A DNA stretch of 64,000 bases from Cellulomonas terrae (GCF_007990265.1 NZ_BJWH01000014.1:1-64000), one strand, 5' to 3'; numbered from the stretch's first letter, positions 16,938 to 28,806 are shown. A program made the numbers and translations. The notes: a model not told the origin generated them from the sequence alone.

Positions 16938-18322
16938 GCCCACGCGAGCACGGAGGGGCCGAGCACCTGCGCACCGAGGCCGAGAAGGAGGCCCGGGCGG
17001 CCGCGGACGAGGTGTACCGCGGGATCCTCGCGCGCGCCCCCGAGCACGAGATCGACCCGTCGTTCGACCGGACGCTGGCCGTCATGGAGCTGCTGGGCGA
17101 CCCGCAGAAGGCCTACCGGGTCGTCCACGTCACCGGCACCAACGGCAAGACGTCGACGTCGCGCATGGTCGAGCGGCTGGTCCGCGAGCACGGCCTTCGC
17201 ACCGGCCGGTTCACCAGCCCGCACCTGTCGCGCGTGAACGAGCGCATCGTCATCGACGGTGAGCCCATCAGCGACGAGCGCTTCGTCGAGGTGTGGCAGG
17301 ACGTCGCGCCGTACGTGCACCTGGTCGACCAGCGGTCGGCGGCCGACGGCAAGCCGCAGCTGTCGTTCTTCGAGGTCTTCACGGTGATGGCGTTCGCCGC
17401 CTTCGCAGACGCCCCGGTCGACGTGGCCGTGGTCGAGGTCGGCATGGGCGGCCTGTGGGACTCGACCAACGTCGCCGACGGCGAGGTCGCGATCATCACG
17501 CCGATCTCCATGGACCACGAGCGCTACCTGGGCGACACCCTGCTCGACATCGCGTCGGTCAAGGCGGGGATCGTCAAGGACGGCGCGACGCTGGTCCTGG
17601 CCGCCCAGCAGGAGGACGTCGAGGGCGTCGTGCTCGCCGCGGCGGCCGAGAAGGGTGCGCGCGTCGTGCGCGAGGGCGTGGACATCGAGGTCGGCGAGCG
17701 GCAGGTGGCCGTCGGCGGTCAGCTCATCACGCTGCAGACGCTCGGCGGCACCTACACGGAGATCTTCCTGCCGCTGCACGGCGAGTTCCAGGCGCACAAC
17801 GCCCTGCTCGCCCTGACCGCCACCGAGGCGCTCCTCACGGGCGGCCGGGCGCTGGACCCCGGCATCGTCGAGACGGCGTTCGCCGACGTGGACTCGCCCG
17901 GCCGGCTCGAGGTCGTGCGCAGCAGCCCGACGATCATCGTCGACGGCGCGCACAACCCCGCGGGCGTCGAGGCGCTCGTCGACGCGGTCGAGGAGGCGTT
18001 CGAGTTCCACCGACTGGTCGGCATCGTCGGGGTGATGGCGGACAAGGACCCCGAGGGCATGCTCGCGCTCCTCGAGCCCTTGCTCGCCGAGGTGGTGATC
18101 ACGAGCGCGTCGAACACCCGGGCGCTCGACGTCGAGGACCTCGCCGAGGTGGCGATCGACATCTTCGGCGAGGACCGGGTCCACGTGGCCGAGCGGCTGA
18201 ACGACGCCCTCGACCTCGCTGTGGCGCGGGCCGAGAGCGAGGTCGAGCGGGGGTCCGGCGTCCTGGTCACCGGCTCGATCCTGCTGGTCGCCGAGGCCCG
18301 CCGGCTGCTGGGCCGGCCCTGA
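16934..18322 (+). CDS. folC: Folylpolyglutamate / dihydrofolate synthase
   Basis: A 462-residue Mur-ligase-fold enzyme that adds glutamate to dihydropteroate or folates using ATP. The P-loop is [13 protein letters not shown] (GTNGKT from residue 68). Other signatures are [40 protein letters not shown] and the C-terminal-domain entry [15 protein letters not shown]. The product acts in the cytoplasm in one-carbon metabolism. It is translationally coupled to ileS by an ATGA overlap, a common actinobacterial pairing. The usual next genes, DUF4233 and ndk, are about 5 kb away here. Confidence 0.95.
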   Translation: MSPREHGGAEHLRTEAEKEARAAADEVYRGILARAPEHEIDPSFDRTLAVMELLGDPQKAYRVVHVTGTNGKTSTSRMVERLVREHGLRTGRFTSPHLSRVNERIVIDGEPISDERFVEVWQDVAPYVHLVDQRSAADGKPQLSFFEVFTVMAFAAFADAPVDVAVVEVGMGGLWDSTNVADGEVAIITPISMDHERYLGDTLLDIASVKAGIVKDGATLVLAAQQEDVEGVVLAAAAEKGARVVREGVDIEVGERQVAVGGQLITLQTLGGTYTEIFLPLHGEFQAHNALLALTATEALLTGGRALDPGIVETAFADVDSPGRLEVVRSSPTIIVDGAHNPAGVEALVDAVEEAFEFHRLVGIVGVMADKDPEGMLALLEPLLAEVVITSASNTRALDVEDLAEVAIDIFGEDRVHVAERLNDALDLAVARAESEVERGSGVLVTGSILLVAEARRLLGRP

Positions 18323-18356
18323 TTCCTGGTCATCCGTCCGGCTCCGTCGGGAGTGC

Positions 18357-18370
18357 TGCACGAACGTGCA
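18357..18370 (+). promoter_or_regulatory. Palindrome upstream of the dha operon
   Basis: TGCACGAACGTGCA is a perfect 14-bp dyad in the folC-dhaK gap (18323-18497). A consensus -35-like TTGACG follows at 18392-18397, but no good -10 is seen at the right distance. The dyad could be an operator for dhaKLM; nothing else recognisable lies in this gap. Confidence 0.4.
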
Positions 18371-18497
18371 CCGACGGCGCACGTCCTCCCCTTGACGACC
18401 TCCCACGTCGACACCACGGTGAGACCTGTCGGGCCGACGACGGTCGCGACGGACGTGCGGGCCCCGCCGTGGGCGCCCGGTAGGAGGGATGGCCGCT

Positions 18498-19487
18498 GTG
18501 AAGAAGCTCATCAACGACCCGCAGACCGTCGTGGCCGAGTCGCTCGAGGGGTTCGGGGCGGCCCACCCCGACGTGGTGGCGATCCACCGCGACCCCTGGT
18601 TCGTCACGCGCGCCGGCGGCACGTCGGCCGGCAAGGTCGGGCTCGTCAGCGGTGGCGGCAGCGGGCACGAGCCGTTGCACGGGGGCTTCGTCGGTGCCGG
18701 CATGCTCGACGCGGCCGTCCCGGGCGCGATGTTCACGTCGCCCACCCCGGACCAGATCGCCCCCGCCCTCCAGGCGGCCGACGCGGGCGCCGGAGTGCTC
18801 GCGATCGTGAAGAACTACACGGGCGACGTGCTGAACTTCGAGATGGCCGCCGAGCTGGCCGACGACGTCGAGGTCCGGACCGTCGTGGTCAACGACGACG
18901 TCGCGGTGGAGGACTCCCTGTACACCGCGGGGCGCCGCGGGGTGGCCGGCACGGTCGCCGTCGAGAAGATCGCGGGGGCGGCCGCCGAGCGCGGGGACGA
19001 CCTCGACGCCGTGGTGGCCGTCGCGGAGAAGGTCATCGCGAACGTGCGCTCGATGGGGGTCGCGCTGACCGCCTGCACGGTCCCGCACGCGGGCAAGCCC
19101 AGCTTCGACCTGCCCGACGACGAGATCGAGATCGGTATCGGCATCCACGGGGAGCCGGGCCGCCGGCGGATCCCGCTGGCGGGTGCCGACGAGATCACCG
19201 AGCTGCTGCTCACGCCGGTCGCGGACGACCTGGGACTGACCGGCGGCGAGAAGGTGCTGCTGTTCGTCAACGGCATGGGCGGCACCCCCGCCTCGGAGCT
19301 CTACGTGGTCTATCGTCAGGCCCGCGCGTTGCTCGAAGGGCGCGGGGTCGAGGTGTCCCGCTCGCTCGTCGGCAACTACGTGACATCGCTGGAGATGCAG
19401 GGTGCGTCGGTCACGGTCCTCCGCCTGGACGACGAGCTGACCGCGCTCTGGGACGCCCCGGTGCACACGACCGCCCTGCGGTGGTGA
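18498..19487 (+). CDS. dhaK: Dihydroxyacetone kinase subunit DhaK
   Basis: A 329-residue substrate-binding subunit of the PEP-dependent dihydroxyacetone kinase. GGGSGHEPLHGGFVG binds substrate, and H217 in GIGIHGEPG is the histidine that covalently holds dihydroxyacetone as a hemiaminal. GTG 18498 is chosen over ATG 18489 because AGGAGGG (18482-18488) abuts the ATG but is nine bases from the GTG, and the protein then starts VKKLINDPQ like other DhaK. With DhaL and DhaM it makes DHA phosphate at the cytoplasmic membrane face using PTS phosphate. Confidence 0.95.
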   Translation: MKKLINDPQTVVAESLEGFGAAHPDVVAIHRDPWFVTRAGGTSAGKVGLVSGGGSGHEPLHGGFVGAGMLDAAVPGAMFTSPTPDQIAPALQAADAGAGVLAIVKNYTGDVLNFEMAAELADDVEVRTVVVNDDVAVEDSLYTAGRRGVAGTVAVEKIAGAAAERGDDLDAVVAVAEKVIANVRSMGVALTACTVPHAGKPSFDLPDDEIEIGIGIHGEPGRRRIPLAGADEITELLLTPVADDLGLTGGEKVLLFVNGMGGTPASELYVVYRQARALLEGRGVEVSRSLVGNYVTSLEMQGASVTVLRLDDELTALWDAPVHTTALRW

Positions 19488-19528
19488 GCACCAGTCCAGG
19501 GGCCTGAGCTGTTCGAGGGAGCGTGGGC

Positions 19529-20161
19529 ATGACGCTGGACGTGGCGTGGGCGGTCGACTGGGTGCGCCGCTCGGCGCAGACCGTCACCGAGCACCGGGAG
19601 GAGCTCATCGAGCTCGACCGGCAGATCGGCGACGGTGACCACGGCGAGAACCTGTTCCGCGGCTTCTCGGCGGTCGTCGCCAAGCTCGACGCGCTCCCGG
19701 CGGAGCCTGCGGACATCGGCGAGGTCCTGCGGCTCGTCGCGACGACGCTGATGTCCACCGTCGGCGGTGCCGCCGGTCCGCTGTACGGCACGGCCTACCT
19801 GCGCGCCGCGAAGGCCACGGGCGTCACCCAGCTCGACAGCCACGGGGTCGTCGCGCTGCTCGAGGCTGCGCTCGAAGGGATCGTCGCGCGCGGCAAGGCC
19901 ACGACCGGCGAGAAGACGATGGTCGACGCCTGGACGCCCGCGACGGAGGCCGCGGTGGCGGCTGCCGACGGTGGAGCGTCGCCGGCCCAGGTGCTCGCCG
20001 CGGCGGCGGACGCGGCGCGCGACGGTGCCGAGGCCACCATCCCGCTCGTCGCGACGAAGGGCCGCGCGAGCTACCTCGGCGAGCGGTCGGCCGGGCACCT
20101 CGACCCGGGAGCCCGCTCGACGGAGCTGATCCTGCGGGCCGCTGCGCAGGCGGCCGCGTGA
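19529..20161 (+). CDS. dhaL: Dihydroxyacetone kinase ADP-binding subunit DhaL
   Basis: A 210-residue DhaL. IGDGDHGENLFRGF supplies the Asp/His ligands of the bound ADP-Mg; VGGAAGPLYGTAYL and GEKTMVDAWTPA are conserved nucleotide-site segments. ADP stays bound and is rephosphorylated by DhaM, then transfers phosphate to DHA on DhaK. ATG 19529 is preferred to GTG 19523 because GAGGGA (19515-19520) is then eight bases away. It is 41 bp downstream of dhaK and overlaps the dhaM start. Confidence 0.94.
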   Translation: MTLDVAWAVDWVRRSAQTVTEHREELIELDRQIGDGDHGENLFRGFSAVVAKLDALPAEPADIGEVLRLVATTLMSTVGGAAGPLYGTAYLRAAKATGVTQLDSHGVVALLEAALEGIVARGKATTGEKTMVDAWTPATEAAVAAADGGASPAQVLAAAADAARDGAEATIPLVATKGRASYLGERSAGHLDPGARSTELILRAAAQAAA

Positions 20162-20865
20162 CGCGCGAGCTCGCACCCGTCGCGCTGGTCCTGGTGTCCC
20201 ACTCGCGCGCGCTCGCGCAGGGGACGGTCGAGCTCGCCGGGCAGATGGCGCCGGGCGTGCTGCTGATCGCCGCGGGCGGCATGGACGACGGGGGCCTCGG
20301 GACCAGCTACGAGCTCGTCGAGCAGGCGCTCGTCGAGGCGACGCAGGGCGACCGTTCCGCGGTCGTCCTCACGGACCTCGGTTCGGCGGTGCTGACCACC
20401 GAGTCGGTGCTGGAGCTGCTGGACGAGGACGTCGCGGCGCGCGTGCGCCTGGCGGACGCGCCCTTCGTCGAGGGGGCGGTCGCGGCGGCCGTCACGGCGC
20501 ACGGGGGCGCGGACCTGGGAGGCGTCCTCGCGTCCGCGGTGCACGCGGGCTCGACCTTCGGCGACGTGGCCGGGTCGCCCGCGGCGGCCGAGCGGACCCC
20601 TGACGACGGCGTGCTCCGGGCGGTGGCGGTGCTGCGCAACCCGCTCGGCCTGCACGCGCGCCCGGCGGCGGTCGTGGCGCGGATGCTGGCGGCGTACGAC
20701 GCGAAGGTCCGGGTGAACGGCGCCAACGCGGCGAGCGTGCTGGAGCTGATGAAACTGGGCGCGAAGCAGGGCGTCGAGCTGACCATCGAGACGGAGGGGC
20801 CGCAGGCCGCCGAGGCGCGCGACGCGCTCGTCGCGGCGGTCGAGGGCGGGTTCGGCGAGGTCTGA
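20158..20865 (+). CDS. dhaM: DhaM: EIIA(Man)-HPr phosphoryl donor
   Basis: A 235-residue phosphotransfer protein. Residues about 6-130 form an EIIA-mannose-like domain with active-site H15 in LVSHSRALAQG and LTDLGSAVLTTE. Residues about 150-235 are an HPr-like domain with H166 in LGLHARPAA. The Enzyme I-like third domain of E. coli DhaM is absent, so a general EI must phosphorylate the HPr part. It rephosphorylates ADP on DhaL. GTG start overlaps the dhaL stop. The operon appears to end here, as a promoter region for the next gene follows at once. Confidence 0.92.
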   Translation: MTRELAPVALVLVSHSRALAQGTVELAGQMAPGVLLIAAGGMDDGGLGTSYELVEQALVEATQGDRSAVVLTDLGSAVLTTESVLELLDEDVAARVRLADAPFVEGAVAAAVTAHGGADLGGVLASAVHAGSTFGDVAGSPAAAERTPDDGVLRAVAVLRNPLGLHARPAAVVARMLAAYDAKVRVNGANAASVLELMKLGAKQGVELTIETEGPQAAEARDALVAAVEGGFGEV

Positions 20866-20932
20866 CAGTTGCTGTGATCAACTGCACATGAACGTGCGCC
20901 CACTGCAAAGTTGCAGTGTGTGTAAAGTTGCA
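20866..20932 (+). promoter_or_regulatory. Clustered dyads, probable TetR operators
   Basis: Three related dyads precede tetR: CAGTTG-n7-CAACTG (20866-20884), the perfect CTGCAAAGTTGCAG (20903-20916), and TGTAAAGTTGCA (20921-20932), which repeats the second with one change. TAAAGT at 20923-20928 could be the -10 of a leaderless tetR transcript starting near GTG 20937, so repressor binding would block it. Confidence 0.6.
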
Positions 20933-20936
20933 CCTC

Positions 20937-23287
<2,351 letters not shown>

Positions 23288-23296
23288 CCTTCCCTC

Positions 23297-23701
23297 ATGA
23301 GCTCCACCGTCCCGGACGGCGGCCAGGCCGTACGCCGCAAGCGCCCCGCGAAGCCCCAGTTCACCCAGACGATCCTCGTCCTCGAGGCCGTCCTGGTGTT
23401 CTTCGCGACGCTCGTGGCGTACGGTCTGCGGCTCGCCGAGCCGGCGGCCGTCTGGTGGGTCGGCGGGACGCTGTCGGTGACCCTGATCGTGCTCTCGGGT
23501 CTCATGACCCGTCCCGGCGGCTACGTGGCAGGGTCGGTCGTGCAGGCGCTCGTGCTGGCGGTGGGGTTCTTCGTCCCGATGATGTTCGTCGTGGGCGGGA
23601 TCTTCGTCGTCCTGTGGATCGTGGCGCTGCGCCTCGGAGGCCGGATCGACCGGGAGCGCGCCGAGTACGACGCCGCGAACCCGGGCGCGGTCGGCCCTTA
23701 G
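23297..23701 (+). CDS. DUF4233 membrane protein
   Basis: A 134-residue protein with three or four membrane segments (about 26-46, 55-70, 80-115). It ends in a charged tail, GGRIDRERAEYDAANP. It matches the actinobacterial DUF4233 family by pattern and by its place just before ndk; the family usually follows folC. Function is unknown. Here the dha operon and tetR/MFS pair lie between folC and this gene. Confidence 0.8.
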   Translation: MSSTVPDGGQAVRRKRPAKPQFTQTILVLEAVLVFFATLVAYGLRLAEPAAVWWVGGTLSVTLIVLSGLMTRPGGYVAGSVVQALVLAVGFFVPMMFVVGGIFVVLWIVALRLGGRIDRERAEYDAANPGAVGP

Positions 23702-23709
23702 CTCCCCGT

Positions 23710-23715
23710 TAGGGT
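23710..23715 (+). promoter_or_regulatory. -10 element, leaderless ndk
   Basis: TAGGGT is exactly 6 nt before the ATG of ndk; no Shine-Dalgarno is present. Confidence 0.55.
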
Positions 23716-23721
23716 GACGCC

Positions 23722-24156
23722 ATGACTGACGCACCCACCACGCAGCGCACCCTCGTCCTGGTCAAGCCCGACGGCGTCCGCCGGGGACTGTCGGGCGAGA
23801 TCGTCCGCCGCATCGAGGCCAAGGGCTACACGCTCGTCGCGGTCGAGCTCCGACAGGCGGACGAGGCCCTGCTCGCCGAGCACTACGCCGAGCACGCCGG
23901 CAAGCCGTTCCTCACTCCGCTGATCGAGTTCATGAGCTCCGGCCCGGTGCTCGCGGTCGTCGCCGAGGGCCACAAGGTGATCGAGGGCTTCCGCTCCCTG
24001 GCCGGTGCCACCGACCCCACCGTCGCCGCACCGGGAACCATCCGCGGCGACCTGGGCCGCGACTGGGGCCTGAAGGTCATCCAGAACCTCGTGCACGGCT
24101 CGGACTCCGAGGAGTCGGCAGCCCGCGAGATCGCCCTCTGGTTCCCCGCGCTCTGA
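23722..24156 (+). CDS. ndk: Nucleoside diphosphate kinase
   Basis: A 144-residue enzyme that transfers the gamma-phosphate of ATP to other NDPs through a phosphohistidine. It shows [40 protein letters not shown] and the active-site histidine in NLVHGSDS. Length fits the bacterial family. It lies 20 bp after DUF4233 and just before the HEAT-repeat gene. Confidence 0.97.
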   Translation: MTDAPTTQRTLVLVKPDGVRRGLSGEIVRRIEAKGYTLVAVELRQADEALLAEHYAEHAGKPFLTPLIEFMSSGPVLAVVAEGHKVIEGFRSLAGATDPTVAAPGTIRGDLGRDWGLKVIQNLVHGSDSEESAAREIALWFPAL

Positions 24157-24160
24157 CCCG

Positions 24161-24706
24161 ATGACCGGGCGCCCCGCGGACTGGGTGGCCGACGCGTGTG
24201 CCGACCTCGGCACCGACGCGGTGGTCGCCTGGTGCGTGGGGCTCCTCACGGGGCAGACGGTCGACGACGCGCCGTCCCTCGACCGCATCGGCGGACCGGG
24301 AGCCGCGGACCTGGTCGCCGGCTACGAGACCACCCCCGGCAAGCCCGACTACTGGCCGCGCGTCTGGGCCGCCCGCGCCCTGCGGTACGCCTGGCACGAC
24401 GGTCCGGGAGTGCACGGGGCGGTCCTCGCGGCGCTGCACGACCCGGCGTGGCGCGTGCGGGAGCACGCCGCCGCGCTGGCCCGCGAGCACGAGCTGGGCG
24501 AGACCGCCGGCGCGTTGCGCGGCCTGCTCACCGACCAGGTTCCCCGGGTGCGCGCCGCGGCGGCCACGGCGCTGGCCGTCGTCGGCGAGCACGACGACCT
24601 GGAGGCGTTCGCGACCATCGCCGGCGCCGACGCGGTGGTCGACCGGGCCCGGCGACAGCTGGCGGAGCGCCTCGACCTGCCCGACCCGGCCGGACAGGGC
24701 GGCTGA
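24161..24706 (+). CDS. HEAT-repeat protein
   Basis: A 181-residue soluble protein. From about residue 60 it has three helical-pair repeats in HEAT/PBS-lyase style (WPRVWAARALRYAW; DPAWRVREHAAALAREHE; DQVPRVRAAAATALAVVGE). Such repeats mediate protein contacts; no catalytic motif is visible. It starts 4 nt after the ndk stop, so the two genes are probably cotranscribed. Function unknown. Confidence 0.75.
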   Translation: MTGRPADWVADACADLGTDAVVAWCVGLLTGQTVDDAPSLDRIGGPGAADLVAGYETTPGKPDYWPRVWAARALRYAWHDGPGVHGAVLAALHDPAWRVREHAAALAREHELGETAGALRGLLTDQVPRVRAAAATALAVVGEHDDLEAFATIAGADAVVDRARRQLAERLDLPDPAGQGG

Positions 24707-24756
24707 ACCGCACCGCCGAGCAGGTGGACGTCCCCGGGGCTGCGTCGCGCGCGCCT

Positions 24757-24762
24757 TAGGCT
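24757..24762 (+). promoter_or_regulatory. -10 element, leaderless smc
   Basis: TAGGCT is exactly 6 nt before the GTG start of smc. Confidence 0.5.
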
Positions 24763-24768
24763 TCGTGG

Positions 24769-27700
24769 GTGCACCTCAAGACCCTCACCCTGCGGGGGTT
24801 CAAGTCGTTCGCCTCGGCGACGACCCTGAACTTCGAGCCGGGCGTCACCTGCGTGGTCGGGCCCAACGGCTCGGGCAAGTCCAACGTCGTCGACGCCCTG
24901 GCCTGGGTGATGGGGGAGCAGGGCGCCAAGTCGCTGCGCGGCGGCAAGATGGAGGACGTCATCTTCGCCGGCACCGCCGGGCGCCCGCCGCTGGGTCGCG
25001 CCGAGGTGGCGCTCACCATCGACAACTCCGACGGCGCCCTGCCGATCGAGTACTCCGAGGTCACGATCTCGCGGACGCTGTTCCGCAACGGCGGCTCCGA
25101 GTACGCGATCAACGGGCAGGGCTGCCGGCTCCTCGACATCCAGGACCTGCTGTCCGACTCCGGCCTGGGCCGCGAGATGCACGTCATCGTCGGCCAGGGC
25201 CAGCTCGACGCGGTGCTGCGCGCGACGCCCGAGGAGCGCCGCGGGTTCATCGAGGAGGCCGCGGGCGTCCTCAAGCACCGCAAGCGCAAGGAGAAGGCGC
25301 TCCGCAAGCTCGAGGCCATGCAGGCCAACCTGACGCGGCTGGGTGACCTGACGGGGGAGATCCGGCGCCAGCTCGGCCCGCTCGGCCGGCAGGCGGAGGT
25401 CGCCCGCAAGGCGGCGGTGGTCCAGGCCGACCTGCGCGACTCGCGCGCCCGGCTGCTGGCCGACGACCTCGCGCAGCTGACGTCCACGCTCGAGCAGGAG
25501 ATCGCCGACGAGAGCGCCCTGCGCGTCCGTCGCGAGGAGGTCGAGGGCGCGCTGGCCGCCACCCGCGCCCGCCTGGCCACCCTCGAGCGCGAGGCCGCCG
25601 AGGCCGCACCTGCCCTCAGCGAGGCCAGCGAGGTCTGGTACCGCCTCTCGTCGCTGCGCGAGCGCCTGCGCGGCACCGCGTCCCTCGCCACCGACCGGGT
25701 CCGGCTGCTCGGCAGCGCCGGGCAGGAGCGCACCGGCGGGGCCGACCCCGACGACCTGGCCGCCCAGGCGGAGCGCGTGCGCTCCGCCGAGGCCGAGCTG
25801 GCCAGCGAGGTCGAGCTGTCGCGGGCCGCTCTCGAGGCGGCCGTGGCCGCGCGGCAGGAGGCCGAGGCCGAGGCGACCGCTGCCGAGAAGGAGGTCGCCA
25901 CCGCGCTGCGCGGGGCCGCCGACCGCCGCGAGGGCGTCGCCCGGCTCGCCGGTCAGGTCGCCGCGCGCCGCAGCCGTGTCGAGGCGACGCAGGCCGAGCT
26001 CGGACGCCTCCGGGAGTCGCTGACCGCCGCCGAGCAGCGCGGCCAGGAGGCGACCACGCAGTTCGCCGTGCTCGAGTCGCAGGTCGCCGGTGTCGAGGAG
26101 GGCGAGGAGGGGCTGGACGCGGAGCACGAGGCCGCCGTCGAGGCTCTGGAGCGGGCGACCGAGCGGCTGAGCGCCCTGCAGGACCAGCTGAGCGCTGCCG
26201 AGCGTGAGCGCGCCGCGCTGGAGTCCCGCGCCGAGACCCTCGAGCTGAGCCTCACGCGCAAGGACGGCGTCGGCGCGCTGCTCGCCGCGGACGGCCAGCC
26301 CGGCCTCGTCGGGTCGGTCGCGGCCCTGCTCGCGGTCGACCCGGAGAACGAGGAGGCGATCGTCGCCGCGCTCGGCGCGGTGGCCGACGCCGTCGCGGTC
26401 GACTCGGTCGACGCGGCCGTCGACGCGATCCGGTACCTGCGCACCGAGGACGCGGGCCGCGCGACCCTGCTGGTCAGCGGCTCGTCGGACGCGTCCACGC
26501 CGCTGGCCGACGTCCCCGCCGGCGCGGCCCGCGCGGTCGACCTCGTCCGGGCGCCCGAGCACGTCCGCGCGGCCGTCGAGACCCTGCTCGCCGACGTGGT
26601 CGTCGTGGACGACCTGGCCGCTGCGCGCGCGATCGTCGCCACCCGCCCCGACCTCGTCGTGGCCACGCGCACCGGTGACGTGCTGTCCCGGCACCGCGCG
26701 TCCGGAGGTTCGGCGACGGCACCGAGCGCCCTGCACCTGCAGTCGGCGCTCGACCAGGCGCGCTCGGGCGCGGCGAAGGTGACCGCCGACGCCGAGCGGG
26801 TCCGGTTCGAGCTCGCCGGCGCCACGGAGGCCCTGACGGCGGCGCGCGAGGCGCACGAGCGGACGCTCGACCGGCTCAACGAGTCCGACGCGGCGCTTGC
26901 CGCCGTCGCCGAGCAGCTGGGCCACCTCGGCTCGGCGGCCCGCGCCGCGAACGCCGAGGCCGCGCGGCTGCAGCAGTCGCTGGAGGCCGCGTCGCGGACG
27001 CTGGAGGCCGACACAGCCGAGCTCACGGAGCTCGCCGAGCGGCTGGCCGCCGCCGAGGTGGAGCCCGCCGAGAGCGAGGCCGCCATCGTCGAGGGCAGCG
27101 CCCGCCGGGACCGGCTGGCCGAGCTGGCCACCGCCGCACGTGCGCGCGAGACCGAGGCGCGCCTGACGCTGCGCACCGGCGAGGAACGCGCACGCGCGCT
27201 GTCCGGTCGCGCGGAGTCCCTCGAACGAGCCGCCCAGACGGAGCGGGTCGCCCGCGAGCGGGCCGCCGAGCGCGAGCGTGCCCGGTCGCGGCAGGCGAGC
27301 GTCGCCGAGGCCGTGCGCGACGGCGCCACCCGCGCACTGGTCGTGCTCGACGAGTCGCTGCGCCGCGCGTCGGCCGAGCGCGACGCCGCCGAGCTGGCGC
27401 GCGGCGAACGGGACCGCGAGGTCAGTGCCGCCCGTGCCGAGGTCGACGTCCGCGCCACGGAGCTCGCCCAGCTCACCGACGTCGCGCACCGGGACGAGGT
27501 CGCCCGCACGCAGCAGCGTCTGCGCATCGAGGCGCTCCAGGCCCGTGCCGTCGACGACCTGGGGCTCGATCCCGCCGTCCTGCTCGAGGAGTACGGCCCG
27601 CACCAGGACGTGCCCGTGATCCCGCTCCCGGGCGCCGAGGTGGACCCCGACGCCCCGACCGCGGTCCCGTACGTCCGCGAGCAGCAGGAGAAGCGCCTGC

Positions 27701-28335
27701 GGGCCGCCGAGCGGGCGCTGTCGCTGCTGGGTCGCGTCAACCCGCTCGCGCTGGAGGAGTTCGCCGCCCTGGAGGAGCGCCACCAGTTCCTGGTGGAGCA
27801 GCTCGCCGACCTGAAGAAGTCCCGTGCGGACCTCCTCGAGATCGTCAGGGAGATCGACGAGCGCGTCGAGCAGGTGTTCGCGGAGGCGTACCGGGACACG
27901 GCTGCCGCGTTCGACGTCGTGTTCCCGCGGCTGTTCCCCGGCGGAGAGGGTCGGCTCGTCCTGACGGACCCCGACAACATGCTCACCACCGGCATCGACG
28001 TCGAGGCGCGACCGGCCGGCAAGAAGGTCAAGCGGCTCTCGCTGCTGTCGGGCGGGGAGCGCTCGCTGACGGCCGTCGCGCTGCTGGTGGCCATCTTCAA
28101 GGCGCGGCCCAGCCCGTTCTACGTCATGGACGAGGTCGAGGCGGCCCTCGACGACGCCAACCTCGGCCGGCTGCTCGAGATCTTCCGCGAGCTCCAGGAG
28201 GACTCGCAGCTGATCGTCGTCACGCACCAGAAGCGCACCATGGAGATCGCCGACGCCCTGTACGGCGTGACCATGCGCGGCGACGGCGTCACCACCGTCA
28301 TCAGCCAGCGCATGCGGGAGGATGTCGCGGTCTGA
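24769..28335 (+). CDS. smc: Chromosome segregation protein SMC
   Basis: A 1188-residue SMC ATPase that, with ScpA/ScpB, organises and segregates the chromosome. The N-terminal head has Walker A VVGPNGSGKSNVVDAL (residues about 28-43). Two long coiled coils (about 165-500 and 670-1010) flank a hinge near 505-640 (VGSVAALLAVDPENEEAIVA, LLVSGSSDAS). The C-terminal head has the ABC signature LSLLSGGERSLTAVALL and Walker B FYVMDEVEAALDD. GTG start gives the expected MHLKTLTLRGFKSFA. Here it precedes ftsY, as often in actinobacteria. Confidence 0.97.
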   Translation: MHLKTLTLRGFKSFASATTLNFEPGVTCVVGPNGSGKSNVVDALAWVMGEQGAKSLRGGKMEDVIFAGTAGRPPLGRAEVALTIDNSDGALPIEYSEVTISRTLFRNGGSEYAINGQGCRLLDIQDLLSDSGLGREMHVIVGQGQLDAVLRATPEERRGFIEEAAGVLKHRKRKEKALRKLEAMQANLTRLGDLTGEIRRQLGPLGRQAEVARKAAVVQADLRDSRARLLADDLAQLTSTLEQEIADESALRVRREEVEGALAATRARLATLEREAAEAAPALSEASEVWYRLSSLRERLRGTASLATDRVRLLGSAGQERTGGADPDDLAAQAERVRSAEAELASEVELSRAALEAAVAARQEAEAEATAAEKEVATALRGAADRREGVARLAGQVAARRSRVEATQAELGRLRESLTAAEQRGQEATTQFAVLESQVAGVEEGEEGLDAEHEAAVEALERATERLSALQDQLSAAERERAALESRAETLELSLTRKDGVGALLAADGQPGLVGSVAALLAVDPENEEAIVAALGAVADAVAVDSVDAAVDAIRYLRTEDAGRATLLVSGSSDASTPLADVPAGAARAVDLVRAPEHVRAAVETLLADVVVVDDLAAARAIVATRPDLVVATRTGDVLSRHRASGGSATAPSALHLQSALDQARSGAAKVTADAERVRFELAGATEALTAAREAHERTLDRLNESDAALAAVAEQLGHLGSAARAANAEAARLQQSLEAASRTLEADTAELTELAERLAAAEVEPAESEAAIVEGSARRDRLAELATAARARETEARLTLRTGEERARALSGRAESLERAAQTERVARERAAERERARSRQASVAEAVRDGATRALVVLDESLRRASAERDAAELARGERDREVSAARAEVDVRATELAQLTDVAHRDEVARTQQRLRIEALQARAVDDLGLDPAVLLEEYGPHQDVPVIPLPGAEVDPDAPTAVPYVREQQEKRLRAAERALSLLGRVNPLALEEFAALEERHQFLVEQLADLKKSRADLLEIVREIDERVEQVFAEAYRDTAAAFDVVFPRLFPGGEGRLVLTDPDNMLTTGIDVEARPAGKKVKRLSLLSGGERSLTAVALLVAIFKARPSPFYVMDEVEAALDDANLGRLLEIFRELQEDSQLIVVTHQKRTMEIADALYGVTMRGDGVTTVISQRMREDVAV

Positions 28336-28420
28336 CCGGTAGGCCCGGTCTGCCTGTGGAGATTGTGTGCCGTTTGCCTCCCGGGGTGCGTCGAGCGCTG
28401 ATGGACCGGCCACGGGCGCG

Positions 28421-28426
28421 GACACT
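28421..28426 (+). promoter_or_regulatory. -10-like element of the small membrane gene
   Basis: GACACT is 6 nt before ATG 28433, the same geometry as neighbouring leaderless genes. The 97-bp gap after smc holds nothing else recognisable. Confidence 0.35.
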
Positions 28427-28432
28427 GGACCC

Positions 28433-28762
28433 ATGGCTGTCCTCGTCGCGATCCTCCTTGCCGTCCTCGTCGCCGCAGCCGTCCTGGTCGCCGCCAGCCT
28501 GTTCTCGTCGGCGAAGGACAGGCGGGAGTCACCCCTGGCCACGTTCCGCAGCGGGTGGGCGGCCCGCAAGAACCCCGACGCCGAGCAGCGTGCAGCAGCC
28601 GCAGCGGCCGCCGTCGAGCCCGTCGACCTCTCGCTCGCGCAGTTCCTGCGCGAGACGGTCGACGAGGGCGAGGCGTACCTGCAGGTCGACGACCTGGCGG
28701 CCACCCTGCAGCGCGCCAAGGAGAAGGCCACCGGCGTCCTGCCGGGCCACCGCGACCGCTGA
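28433..28762 (+). CDS. Small single-pass membrane protein
   Basis: A 109-residue protein with one N-terminal transmembrane helix (residues 2-24, VLVAILLAVLVAAAVLVAAS) and a charged cytosolic tail (KDRRESPLATFRSGWAARKN, LQVDDLAATLQRAKEKA). ATG 28433 is chosen because the helix then starts at once; an upstream in-frame GTG adds an Ala/Gly-rich stretch. It lies between smc and ftsY. Function unknown. Confidence 0.65.
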   Translation: MAVLVAILLAVLVAAAVLVAASLFSSAKDRRESPLATFRSGWAARKNPDAEQRAAAAAAAVEPVDLSLAQFLRETVDEGEAYLQVDDLAATLQRAKEKATGVLPGHRDR

Positions 28763-28806
28763 ACCCCGCCTGACGCGCCGGTTCGCGTCCTGAGCCCGCC
28801 GCCAGA

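Noticed and set aside
11709-16943. Very long minus-strand open frame (over 1700 codons) opposite ANL end, GH9 and ileS
   Set aside because: Arg/Val/His/Asp-rich composition without domains, running antisense to three clear genes; it is a GC-rich shadow frame.
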